NCBI RefSeq assembly: GCF_003335105.1 | Contig: NZ_QFWQ01000003.1 | Span: 496,001 to 560,000, forward strand | DNA from: Rhodanobacter denitrificans | GTDB lineage: Bacteria > Pseudomonadota > Gammaproteobacteria > Xanthomonadales > Rhodanobacteraceae | DNA length: 64,000 nt | Direction of reading: 5' to 3' | In this document: positions 27,480 through 35,188 of the stretch, piece after piece | Layout: every line of letters starts with the position of its first letter | Position numbering within the stretch: position 1 is the first letter of the stretch | Program-made: the position numbers and the translations under genes | Notes under the pieces: generated by a model | What the model saw: only the letters and a program-made list of their open reading frames with translations | Told to the model about the DNA's origin: nothing | The model's database searches: none

Positions 27480-27594
27480 ATCCCTTCACCGTTTTTGGCC
27501 GTGGCGGCCGGGTGTTATAGCCCATGTGTCCTACACCGGCAAGCTTGCTTCTGGAATACTTGTACCACTACCCGTCGCTGGCCGCTCCGGCACC

Positions 27595-27867
27595 GTGAAT
27601 GTCCTGACCCGATTGATACTGTGGATGCTGCGTTTGTACAAGCGCTGGCTCAGCCCCCTGCTCGGTCCGCGCTGCCGCTTCCACCCCAACTGCTCCGATT
27701 ATGCACGGATTGCGGTCACCCGCTTCGGCCCGTGGCGCGGCAGCCTGCTCGCCGGCTGGCGAGTGCTGCGCTGCCAGCCCTTGTGCGATGGTGGCGAGGA
27801 CCCGGTGCCCGACCACTTCCATTTTTCCCGCTGCCGTCACCGGGGAGATGCCACCGACATCCGATGA
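27595..27867 (+). CDS. yidD: membrane protein insertion efficiency factor YidD
   Basis: The 90-residue protein has the YidD signature LYKRWLSPLLGPRCRFHPNCSDYA and GSLLAGWRVLRCQPLCDGG, with an N-terminal amphipathic helix. It supports YidC-dependent membrane protein insertion. It is usually located between rnpA and yidC; here it stands alone, divergent from dksA. The GTG at 27595 gives the normal N-terminal length; ATG 27625 is an alternative. Confidence 0.88.
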   Translation: MNVLTRLILWMLRLYKRWLSPLLGPRCRFHPNCSDYARIAVTRFGPWRGSLLAGWRVLRCQPLCDGGEDPVPDHFHFSRCRHRGDATDIR

Positions 27868-28050
27868 CCGGCGGATCAAGCCGCGCCGATCGCGCCCCGC
27901 ACTTGCTGGAAGAAAGGGCGCAAAGTACGGCACAACCTGCCGCGACTCCAACACGTGCCGCAGCGCTCGCAGGCGGGCACTCCCGCCATTTCCGCCGCGC
28001 TCTCGCGAAACCAAAAACCGGCGGCCCATGCCCGCCTTACGAAGCGGTTG

Positions 28051-28998
28051 TCACGGCGTGGAGCCGTAACCGCCTTCCACGCCCTTGCTTGCATAGGCCA
28101 CTGCATCGTGCGGGTGCAGGCTTTCCTGGTGCTCGACGCGGATGTGGAAGTCGCTCAGCGCAGCGTCGGCATCGAGCGCCTTCTGGATGCGCCGGGCGGC
28201 GTCCTCGCAGAACATCAGGTTGCCGCCGTTGGCCAGCGCGAAGGCCTGTTCGTCCTCGCGTTTCACCGCGGTCTGCACCGGCGTGCCGAGCGCGTGCTCG
28301 ACGCGGTCGATCAGGCCAATCAGGTGGAAGTCGGTGCCGGGCACGAGGCGGATGCGCAGGCGCGCCACGCTGCGCTGGGCATGCGGGGTGGCGACGATGC
28401 CTTGCTCGCTGCCGAGCCAGGCCAGCACTGCGGCATGGTCGAGCGGCCGGCCGGCATCGAAATCGCTGGCGAACTGGTCCTGGATCAGCTGGCGCGACAG
28501 CGCCGCCGAGGCCGGACAGGTGGAGGAATAGACCACCTCGGTGCCGAACTCGAGCAGGAACTCGTCGCCGGTGAGGCTGGCCTCGATGCATACCGGATAG
28601 GCGCGCCAGCCGCTGTTGGCGCTCTTCAGCGCGGGGCGGCGCACCAGGTGCTCGAAATGGATGCTGAGGCAGGCGCGGTCGGACAGGTCCCGGTGCGAAT
28701 CGAGGAAGCCGCGCAGCAGCGCATGCAGCATCTGCGCATTCAGCGCCTGCGAACTCAGCGCCTGTTCGACCTGCAGGTACAGCCGCGACATGTGGATGCC
28801 GCGCTTGTCCGGCCGGCTCAGGTTGACGAAGGCGCCGACCCGGGCGCTGGAACGCTGCGCCTGGCCATCGCCCGCATCGAACAGCACCGGCACCTGGATG
28901 TCGGCCATGCCGACCCAGTCCAGCGCGCCGGCGAGATGCGGCTGCGCGTGCACGGCGACATCGGGCAGCAGGCGGGCGGTATTTTCCTGGTTCGGCAT
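28051..28998 (-). CDS. folE2: GTP cyclohydrolase FolE2 (type IB)
   Basis: The 315-residue enzyme converts GTP to 7,8-dihydroneopterin triphosphate, the first step of folate synthesis. Family marks include GAFVNLSRPDKRGIHMSRL, the metal cysteine in VVYSSTCPASAALSRQ and HAQRSVARLRI. FolE2 uses metals other than zinc and often backs up FolE under zinc limitation; no Zur box was confirmed here. Confidence 0.93.
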   Translation of the reverse strand: MPNQENTARLLPDVAVHAQPHLAGALDWVGMADIQVPVLFDAGDGQAQRSSARVGAFVNLSRPDKRGIHMSRLYLQVEQALSSQALNAQMLHALLRGFLDSHRDLSDRACLSIHFEHLVRRPALKSANSGWRAYPVCIEASLTGDEFLLEFGTEVVYSSTCPASAALSRQLIQDQFASDFDAGRPLDHAAVLAWLGSEQGIVATPHAQRSVARLRIRLVPGTDFHLIGLIDRVEHALGTPVQTAVKREDEQAFALANGGNLMFCEDAARRIQKALDADAALSDFHIRVEHQESLHPHDAVAYASKGVEGGYGSTP

Positions 28999-29107
28999 GA
29001 CGGGAATCCTGGCATCGGCGAACGCGTCGCCGTGAAGCGGACAATCTTGGGGCAGGCAGGCTGCCGCGCAATAGTGGCGTGGTGGAAACGCTGCGTCCCG
29101 GCTCGTT

Positions 29108-29962
29108 TTACGCCAGGTAGCGGCGCCATGCACGCGCGGCCTGCCACGCCCGCAGCGGGGTGGCCAGCCCGATACGCGACTGGCCCACCCGCAATGTCGC
29201 CAGCGCATCGCCGGCATGCGCCGCACGCTGCGCCAGCTTGCCGGCGTGGCGCGATTCCAGCGCGCGAAACACGCTGAGCGGCCCGGCCAGCGTGGCCGAT
29301 TCCTTCCAGCTGGCCAGCAGGTCGTCCAGCTGCGCCTTGACCGCGTGCTGCCGCGCCGTACCGGGGCTGCGCAGTTGCGCACGGCTCAGGCCATGCCGGG
29401 CCAGCCGCGCCATCGGCAGCGGCAGGCGGTCGCGTTCGGCATCCTGTTCCAGCCGCAGCAAGGCATACAGCAGGTGGTTCAGCACGGCGACGCGCGATGC
29501 CTGCGCCGGCGACGCGTCGGCACCGTACCACCAGCCGGTTTCCAGCGCCGCCAGCGCACCGTGCAATGGCATTGCCGCCTCAACCTGCGCGGCAAAATCC
29601 GCGGCGGTGCCCTGCTCCAGCTGCGCCATGGCGGCGAGCACCGGCGCCAGCCACAGCTCGCTGGCGATGGCATGCGCCCGCTCGTCGTCGAACAGCACCT
29701 GGGTCAGCGGATGGCGACCGCCGCTGGCCGGCGCCCCGGCCAGTTCCTCGGCCCACCAGTTGAGCTTGGCGGTGGCCACCTGCGGCTCGCGGATGCCATA
29801 GGCGGCGCCGAGCAGTTCCTGTTCCAGCGCGGCCAGCGCGATGTGGCCGGGGTAACGCCGGCCATCGACGAAGGCCAGCGCCACGCGCTGCTGCGGCTGC
29901 ACCGCCAGCCACTTGTCGATGAAGCCCTGCAGCACCGCATTCTGTTCGATCAGTTCAGTCAT
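29108..29962 (-). CDS. squalene/phytoene synthase-like protein, probably non-catalytic
   Basis: The 284-residue all-helical protein belongs to the squalene/phytoene synthase superfamily (ATAKLNWWAEELAGA, HPLTQVL, LLRLEQDAERDRLPLPMARLARHGL). The first Asp-rich motif is absent and the second reads QDAERD, so prenyl transfer is doubtful. It resembles the NDUFAF6-like branch. Its ATG overlaps the stop of the phosphatase gene by 4 bases, so it is co-translated with the mtaD-ubiG-mupP block. Its role there is unknown. Confidence 0.65.
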   Translation of the reverse strand: MTELIEQNAVLQGFIDKWLAVQPQQRVALAFVDGRRYPGHIALAALEQELLGAAYGIREPQVATAKLNWWAEELAGAPASGGRHPLTQVLFDDERAHAIASELWLAPVLAAMAQLEQGTAADFAAQVEAAMPLHGALAALETGWWYGADASPAQASRVAVLNHLLYALLRLEQDAERDRLPLPMARLARHGLSRAQLRSPGTARQHAVKAQLDDLLASWKESATLAGPLSVFRALESRHAGKLAQRAAHAGDALATLRVGQSRIGLATPLRAWQAARAWRRYLA

Positions 29963-30639
29963 GCCGCGACCGGCTGCAATTGCAGCAGTTCGGCCAGTTC
30001 GGCCGGATGGTCCAGCACCTTGTCGGCACCCCAGCCGTGGGGATCGCCGCCATCGAGGTAGCCCCAGCTCACCGCCACCGTGTACAGGCCGGCAGCCGCT
30101 CCGGCCTGCACGTCGCGGCGGTCGTCGCCGACGAACAGGCTGTGCTCGGGCGCCACGCCGGCGCGTTCGCAGGCCAGCAGCACCGGCGCCGGATCGGGCT
30201 TCTTCACCGCCAGGGTATCGCCGCAGACCACGGCACCGGCGCGCCCGGCCCAGCCGATGCGGGCAACCAGTTCGTCGGTGAGGAAACCCGCCTTGTTGGT
30301 GACGATGCCCCAGCGCAGGCCATGCGCCTCGATGCGCGCCAGCAGCTCGTCGATGCCGTCGAACGCACGGGTCTGCTGCGCCATCACGTCCTGGTACAGC
30401 TGCAGGTAGCGCGGCACCAGCGTTTCCAGCGCCGGCTCGCCACGCGCGGCGAACGCGCAGCGCAGCACCGCGCGCGCGCCGCGCGACACCACCTCGCGCA
30501 CCGGCGCATACGGCGGCGGCGGCATGTCCTCTTCCGCACACTGTGCCAGCAGCGCGGCATACAGGTCGGGAGCGCTGTCGAGCAAGGTACCGTCCAGGTC
30601 GAACAGTACGCCCTGGATGTTTTGGGGCAGGGGCTTCAT
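29959..30639 (-). CDS. mupP: HAD phosphatase, probably N-acetylmuramic acid 6-phosphate phosphatase
   Basis: The 226-residue HAD hydrolase has the nucleophile motif VLFDLDGTLLDSAPDLY, VVSRGARAV, LRWGIVTNKAGF, KKPDP and SLFVGDDRRDVQAGAAAG. It would normally be called phosphoglycolate phosphatase. The order mtaD-ubiG-mupP, the VSxGARA block and the C-terminal GWGAD-VLDHPAEL match Pseudomonas MupP, which dephosphorylates MurNAc-6P in the MurU cell-wall recycling route. The assignment is from synteny and motifs. It overlaps ubiG and the next gene by 4 bases each. Confidence 0.75.
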   Translation of the reverse strand: MKPLPQNIQGVLFDLDGTLLDSAPDLYAALLAQCAEEDMPPPPYAPVREVVSRGARAVLRCAFAARGEPALETLVPRYLQLYQDVMAQQTRAFDGIDELLARIEAHGLRWGIVTNKAGFLTDELVARIGWAGRAGAVVCGDTLAVKKPDPAPVLLACERAGVAPEHSLFVGDDRRDVQAGAAAGLYTVAVSWGYLDGGDPHGWGADKVLDHPAELAELLQLQPVAA

Positions 30640-31376
30640 GCCGGCTTGCGACCGTAGGAAGTCCCCGTGGGACGTGCGCTGAGCACGTAGTTGACCGCGG
30701 TGATCGAACTCAGCCAGGCCTTGCGGCTGAGCGGGTTGTAACCGAGCCCGGAAACGTCCTCCAGCTCCAGCCCGGCATGGCGCAGCAGGCGCCCCAGCTC
30801 GGACGGCTTCAGGAACTGCGCGTAGTGATGGGTGCCGCGCGGCAGCAGGCGCATCACGTACTCCGCGCCCAGGATCGCCGCGCCGAACGCAGCCGGCGTG
30901 CGGTTGAGGGTGGACATGAACAGCCGCCCGCCCGGCTTCAGCATCGCGGCCAGGTCGTTCACCAGCGCTTCCGGGTCGGGTACGTGCTCGATCAGCTCCA
31001 TGCAGCACACCGCGTCGAAGCTTTCCGGTTCGGTCGCCGCCAGCTCCGCGGAGGATTGCACGCGGTAGTCGACACTGAGGCCGGATTCATGCAGGTGCAG
31101 CTTGGCGACTTCGATCACCCTGTCACCCAGGTCGATGCCGGTGACCTTCGCGCCGGCACGCGCCAGCGCCTCGCTGAGCAGGCCGCCGCCGCAACCGACG
31201 TCGGCAACCTTCGCCCCGCGCAGGTCGACGCGGGCGGCGACATAGGCGGCGCGCACCGGGTTGAGGTCGTGCAGCGGGCGCGACTCGCCGTCGGGATCCC
31301 ACCAGCGTGCCGCCAGGCTGTCGAAGCGGGCGATCTCGGCGGGGTTGACGTTGGCGGTGGTCATGTTCGAGTCCAC
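30636..31376 (-). CDS. ubiG: 3-demethylubiquinol/2-polyprenyl-6-hydroxyphenol O-methyltransferase
   Basis: The 246-residue SAM-dependent enzyme performs both O-methylations of ubiquinone synthesis. It shows EIARFDSLAARWWD, SAM motif VADVGCGGGLLSEALAR, CCMELIEHVPDP and LFMSTLNRTP. A GTG at 31376 has AGGG at suitable spacing; an ATG at 31364 would also give a normal N-terminus. The nearby mtaD acts on products of SAM metabolism, a conserved neighbourhood. Confidence 0.93.
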   Translation of the reverse strand: MDSNMTTANVNPAEIARFDSLAARWWDPDGESRPLHDLNPVRAAYVAARVDLRGAKVADVGCGGGLLSEALARAGAKVTGIDLGDRVIEVAKLHLHESGLSVDYRVQSSAELAATEPESFDAVCCMELIEHVPDPEALVNDLAAMLKPGGRLFMSTLNRTPAAFGAAILGAEYVMRLLPRGTHHYAQFLKPSELGRLLRHAGLELEDVSGLGYNPLSRKAWLSSITAVNYVLSARPTGTSYGRKPA

Positions 31377-31398
31377 GGTGAGGCCCTGAGTTTATTGG

Positions 31399-31505
31399 AA
31401 AGTGCGGCCATGGATGACCACCTCTTGGTTCTCCCGCTCAGGGATTAGCTCAAGCCTTGTTGAAAAGTGCGGCCACGGATGGCCGTTTCTTGACTCTCGC
31501 GCTCA
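31399..31505. repeat. two direct copies of a ~42-bp intergenic repeat
   Basis: Copy 1 (31399-31440) and copy 2 (31464-31505) share the frame AAAGTGCGGCC-A(T/C)GGATG-CC...TCTTG-TCTC-CGCTCA and differ at about ten positions. Both lie between ubiG and the YciI gene. The copy-to-copy divergence and the intergenic place suggest a dispersed family rather than recent duplication. Confidence 0.7.
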
Positions 31506-31522
31506 TGGAGGAGCGCAAAAAA

Positions 31523-31777
31523 TCAAACCGTCTGCCACTCGTACACCGTGATATCCCAACCGCCGCTGACGTAAGCGGGATCGTTGTGCACGAGCGCGGT
31601 CGCCTCGGCCAGGTCGACCGCGTGAAGCAGGTAAGCGCCGCCGGACTTGTCGCTGAAGCCGCCGGACAGTTCCACCCTGCCTTCTGCACGCAAGCCCTCC
31701 AGAAATGCCCGGTGCAGCGGCACCACCGCCGGGTCGAGGTGCGGCCGGCGGATCAGAAGGACCAGATAACGGTTCAT
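31523..31777 (-). CDS. YciI-like protein
   Basis: This 84-residue alpha/beta ferredoxin-like protein has the YciI layout (YLVLLIRRPHLDPAVVPLHRAFL, FSDKSGGAYLLHAVDLAEATAL, DPAYVSGGWDITVYEW). Members have an Asp-His pair and unknown or dehydrochlorinase-like activity. It lies 13 bases after mtaD in the same direction. Confidence 0.85.
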   Translation of the reverse strand: MNRYLVLLIRRPHLDPAVVPLHRAFLEGLRAEGRVELSGGFSDKSGGAYLLHAVDLAEATALVHNDPAYVSGGWDITVYEWQTV

Positions 31778-31790
31778 CGAAGGCTCCGGC

Positions 31791-33122
31791 TCATGCCGAG
31801 ACGATGCGTTCGCGCCAGGTACGCGTCCGCTCCAGGATTGCAGCGGCGTCCATGCCGACCAGCTCGCGCGCGGCCAGCTTGCGCTTGCCGGCGATCCACA
31901 CGTCGCTGACCTGGTGACGGCCGGTGGCGTAGACCAGCTGCGAGATGACGTGGAACAGCGGCTGGGTTTCCAGGTCGCTCAATCGCACGGCGGCGAAGTC
32001 GGCCTGCTTGCCCACCTCGATCGAGCCGATCCTCGCCTCCAGCCCGATCGCCTTCGCGCCGTTGAGCGTGGCCGCGCGCAGCGCAAACGCCGCGTCGAAC
32101 GCGGCCGCGTCGCCGGCCACGGCCTTGGCCAGCAGCGCGGCGGTGCGCATCTCGCCGAACATATCCAGGTCGTTGTTGGAGGCGCAGCCATCGGTGCCGA
32201 TCGCCACGTTGACGCCAGCGGCACGCAGCTTTTCCGCCGGGCAGAAACCGGAGGCCAGCTTGAGGTTGGACTCCGGGCAATGCACCACCGACACCCCGGC
32301 GGCGGCGCAGGCGGCGATCTCGCCGTCGGTCAGCTGGGTCATGTGCACGGCGATCAGGCGGTCGTTGACCAGGCCCAGTTTCTGCAGGCGCTGGAACGGG
32401 CGCAGCCCGCTCCTGGCCTTCTCGTCCTCGACCTCGTGCGCCGTCTCGTGCGTGTGCAGGTGCACTGGAATATCGAGCTGGTCGGACAGCACGCGGATCC
32501 GCTCGAAGCTCTCGTCCGATACCGTATACGGCGCATGCGGCGCGAACGCGGTGCTGATCAGATGGTCGCCGCGGAAACTGTCGTGCACCTCGCCGGCACG
32601 TTCGAAGTATTCGTCCTGGCTCTTCGCCCATGCGGTGGGGAACTCGATCACCGGCAGGCCGACCACCGCGCGGAAACCCAGCTTGCGGTAGGTGGCGCCG
32701 ATCACGTCGGGGAAGAAATAGTTCTCGTTGGCGCAGGTGGTGCCGCCGCGCAGCATCTCGGCCACCGCCAGCTCGACGCCGTCGCGCACGAACTCGGTGC
32801 CCATCACCTTCGCCTCGGCCGGCCAGATGTGCTGCTGCAGCCACACCATCAGCGGCAGGTCGTCGGCCAGACCGCGCAGCAGGGTCATCGGGTTGTGCGT
32901 GTGGCAGTTGACCAGGCCGGGGATCAGCGCGTGCTCGCCCAGTTCGACGCGCTCGCGCGGCGCGTAGGCGGCACGCGCCTCGGCGATCGGCAGCAGCGCC
33001 ACGATGCGCTCGTCCCGCACCACCACCGTGTGGTTCTCCAGCACCACCGCGTGCGGCTCGACCGGCACCACCCAGCGGGCTTCGATGAGGAGATCAACGG
33101 ACTGGGGCTGCGTGTCGTTCAT
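31791..33122 (-). CDS. mtaD: 5-methylthioadenosine/S-adenosylhomocysteine deaminase (amidohydrolase)
   Basis: The 443-residue amidohydrolase of the TRZ/ATZ group has metal ligands in NCHTHNPMTLLRG, HLHTHETAHEVED, VHMTQLTDGE and GTDGCASNNDLDM. It deaminates MTA, SAH or related nucleosides, feeding purine recovery after SAM use; UbiG next door produces SAH. The ATG at 33122 is chosen because GGAG lies just upstream. Confidence 0.88.
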   Translation of the reverse strand: MNDTQPQSVDLLIEARWVVPVEPHAVVLENHTVVVRDERIVALLPIAEARAAYAPRERVELGEHALIPGLVNCHTHNPMTLLRGLADDLPLMVWLQQHIWPAEAKVMGTEFVRDGVELAVAEMLRGGTTCANENYFFPDVIGATYRKLGFRAVVGLPVIEFPTAWAKSQDEYFERAGEVHDSFRGDHLISTAFAPHAPYTVSDESFERIRVLSDQLDIPVHLHTHETAHEVEDEKARSGLRPFQRLQKLGLVNDRLIAVHMTQLTDGEIAACAAAGVSVVHCPESNLKLASGFCPAEKLRAAGVNVAIGTDGCASNNDLDMFGEMRTAALLAKAVAGDAAAFDAAFALRAATLNGAKAIGLEARIGSIEVGKQADFAAVRLSDLETQPLFHVISQLVYATGRHQVSDVWIAGKRKLAARELVGMDAAAILERTRTWRERIVSA

Positions 33123-33194
33123 GGAAAACTCCATCAAGCGGATAAGCGAAGGGCGGCCAACCTTGCGGCGCCGCCCCTTTGCTCGTCATTTTGC

Positions 33195-33306
33195 CCGTCA
33201 TTTCAGCGAACGTTGGAATCCAGTGACTTGATACGTAACCGTACCAAAAGGTTTTGCGTGCTGCGCGCGAGTACTTCACTGGATCCCGGCCTTCGCCGGG
33301 ATGACG
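33195..33306. repeat. REP-like dispersed palindrome (copy 2)
   Basis: It has the same plan as 13118-13220: CGTCATTT at the left and GGGATGACG at the right, with GGAATCCAGTG and CACTGGATCCC arms inside. The core between arms differs. It lies between mtaD and efp, both on the minus strand. Confidence 0.7.
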
Positions 33307-33345
33307 AACCGGCAAAGGCGCGGGCACAGCCCGCGCGCCGGTTCG

Positions 33346-33912
33346 TCACTTGACGCGGCTGACGTACTCGCCAGTGCGGGTGTCGACCTTGATCACCTCG
33401 TCGGTGCCCACGAACAGCGGCACGCGCACCACCGCACCGGTCTCCAGCGTGGCCGGCTTGCCGCCGCCGCCGGAGGTGTCGCCGCGTACGCCCGGGTCGG
33501 TCTCGGTGATCTTCAGCTCGACGAAGTTCGGCGCCTGCACCACGATGATCTCGCCGTTGAACAGCGTGACCACGCACTCCTCCTCGCCCTTCAGCCACTT
33601 CGCCGCATCGCCCACACCGGCCTTGCCGGCCTGATGCTGCTCGAACGACTCCTGGTGCATGAAATGCCAGAACTCGCCGTCGGAATACAGGTACTGCATG
33701 TCGGTATCGGTGACATCCGCCACCTCGAACGAATCGCTGGACTTCATCGTCTGCTCGGTGGTGCGCCCGGTCTTCAGGTTGCGGATGAAGATGCGGGTGA
33801 ACGCCTGGCCCTTGCCGGGCTTGATGAACTCGGCTTCGGTGATGATCCACGGATCGTTGTTGTGAAGGATTTTCATCCCCTTCTTGACGTCGTTCAGACC
33901 GGCGGTGGCCAT
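33346..33912 (-). CDS. efp: elongation factor P
   Basis: The 188-residue factor relieves ribosome stalling at polyproline. Lys34 lies in IKPGKGQAF, the loop that EpmA/EpmB beta-lysylate in many Gammaproteobacteria. The divergent neighbour is epmB, which fits a modified EF-P. All three domains are present (KOW-like, OB, C-terminal). Confidence 0.96.
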   Translation of the reverse strand: MATAGLNDVKKGMKILHNNDPWIITEAEFIKPGKGQAFTRIFIRNLKTGRTTEQTMKSSDSFEVADVTDTDMQYLYSDGEFWHFMHQESFEQHQAGKAGVGDAAKWLKGEEECVVTLFNGEIIVVQAPNFVELKITETDPGVRGDTSGGGGKPATLETGAVVRVPLFVGTDEVIKVDTRTGEYVSRVK

Positions 33913-34031
33913 GCAATGAGCTCCGAGATATATGAATTTCAATGTTCAGGGGCCCGAAACGGACCCCCGCGCCGCTGCCGGCGGCTAAAATAAGCGGTTT
34001 GACGGGCCAGGCGGCCCAGACAAGGCCATAC

Positions 34032-35054
34032 ATGATAACCGCAAGCCCCGGCGCACGCATTACACCCGACGCAACGGCGGCCGGCGCCGACTGGCGGCAG
34101 CTGTGGCGCGACGCCGTCACCGATGCCGGCGAACTGCTGGCCCTGCTCGGGCTGTCGCACCTCGCCGGGCAGCTGCCGCCGGCGGATGCCGGCTTTCCGC
34201 TGCGCGTGCCGCGCGGCTTCGTCGCCCGCATGCGCCAGGGCGACCCGCGCGATCCGCTGCTGCTGCAGGTGCTGCCGCAGCTGGCCGAACTGGATGAAGT
34301 GCCGGGTTTCGTCACTGACGCGGTGGGCGACCTGGCCGCGCGCGAGGCGCAGGGCGTGCTGCACAAGTACCAGGGCCGCGCCCTGCTGATCGCCAGCGGC
34401 AGCTGCGCCATCAACTGCCGCTACTGCTTCCGTCGGCATTTTCCCTACGGCGAGGAAATGGCCGCCGCCGGCCAGTGGCGGCAGGCACTGGAATACCTGC
34501 GACAGGACCACTCGGTCAGCGAGCTGATCCTGTCCGGCGGCGACCCGCTGGCGCTGGCCACCGCCAAGCTGGAGGAACTGGGCCGTGGCTTGGCCGGGTT
34601 GCCCCACGTCACCCGCCTGCGCATCCACAGCCGCCTGCCGGTGGTACTGCCCGAGCGGATCGACGACGCCTTCGTCGCCTGGCTGGCCAGCGTGCCGCTG
34701 CAGAAGGTGGTGGTGCTGCACGCGAACCACGCCAACGAACTGGACGCCAGCGTCGATGCCGCCTGCGCGCGCCTGCGCGCGACCGGTGCCACCGTACTCA
34801 ACCAGTCCGTGCTGTTGCGCGGGGTCAATGACGACGCCGACGCGCTGGCCGCGCTGTCCGAACGGCTGTTCGCCGCCGGCGTGCTGCCGTACTACCTGCA
34901 CCAGCTCGATCGCGTGCAGGGCGCCGCGCATTTCGAGGTCGCCGACGGCCACGCCCTGGCATTGGTGGGGGCGCTGCGCGCGCGGCTGCCCGGGTATCTC
35001 GTGCCCCGGCTGGTGCGCGAAGTGGGCGGCGACGCCTCCAAGCGCCCGCTGTGA
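34032..35054 (+). CDS. epmB: EF-P beta-lysylation protein EpmB (lysine 2,3-aminomutase family)
   Basis: The 340-residue radical-SAM protein isomerises lysine to (R)-beta-lysine for attachment to EF-P. The iron-sulfur motif CxxxCxxC is CAINCRYC at residues 125-132, followed by FRRHFPYG, ELILSGGDPLAL and a C-terminal PLP-site region. The start is 119 bases from the efp start, so the two genes share a divergent control region. EpmA is not in the window. Confidence 0.95.
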   Translation: MITASPGARITPDATAAGADWRQLWRDAVTDAGELLALLGLSHLAGQLPPADAGFPLRVPRGFVARMRQGDPRDPLLLQVLPQLAELDEVPGFVTDAVGDLAAREAQGVLHKYQGRALLIASGSCAINCRYCFRRHFPYGEEMAAAGQWRQALEYLRQDHSVSELILSGGDPLALATAKLEELGRGLAGLPHVTRLRIHSRLPVVLPERIDDAFVAWLASVPLQKVVVLHANHANELDASVDAACARLRATGATVLNQSVLLRGVNDDADALAALSERLFAAGVLPYYLHQLDRVQGAAHFEVADGHALALVGALRARLPGYLVPRLVREVGGDASKRPL

Positions 35055-35188
35055 ACCGGGCAGCGATCACCGTTGCGCGGTTTTTTGCTGGCGACTGGTG
35101 GCGGAATCCGCTACAAACAACAGGTCGCGACTGACCGACGAAACCGCCCTGCACCGCTCGCGATGATCAACGGACAGCATCACGCCCC

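Noticed and set aside
26689-27594. Long plus-strand open frame antisense to dksA, rich in Ala/Phe/Thr
   Set aside because: It is the mirror of the Lys/Ala-rich repeat of the dksA tail; no ribosome-binding site or family. Only its last 90 codons (yidD) are real.
29959-30639. Phosphoglycolate phosphatase (gph) as the primary name
   Set aside because: Synteny with mtaD-ubiG and the specific motifs favour MupP, so gph was kept only as an alternative.
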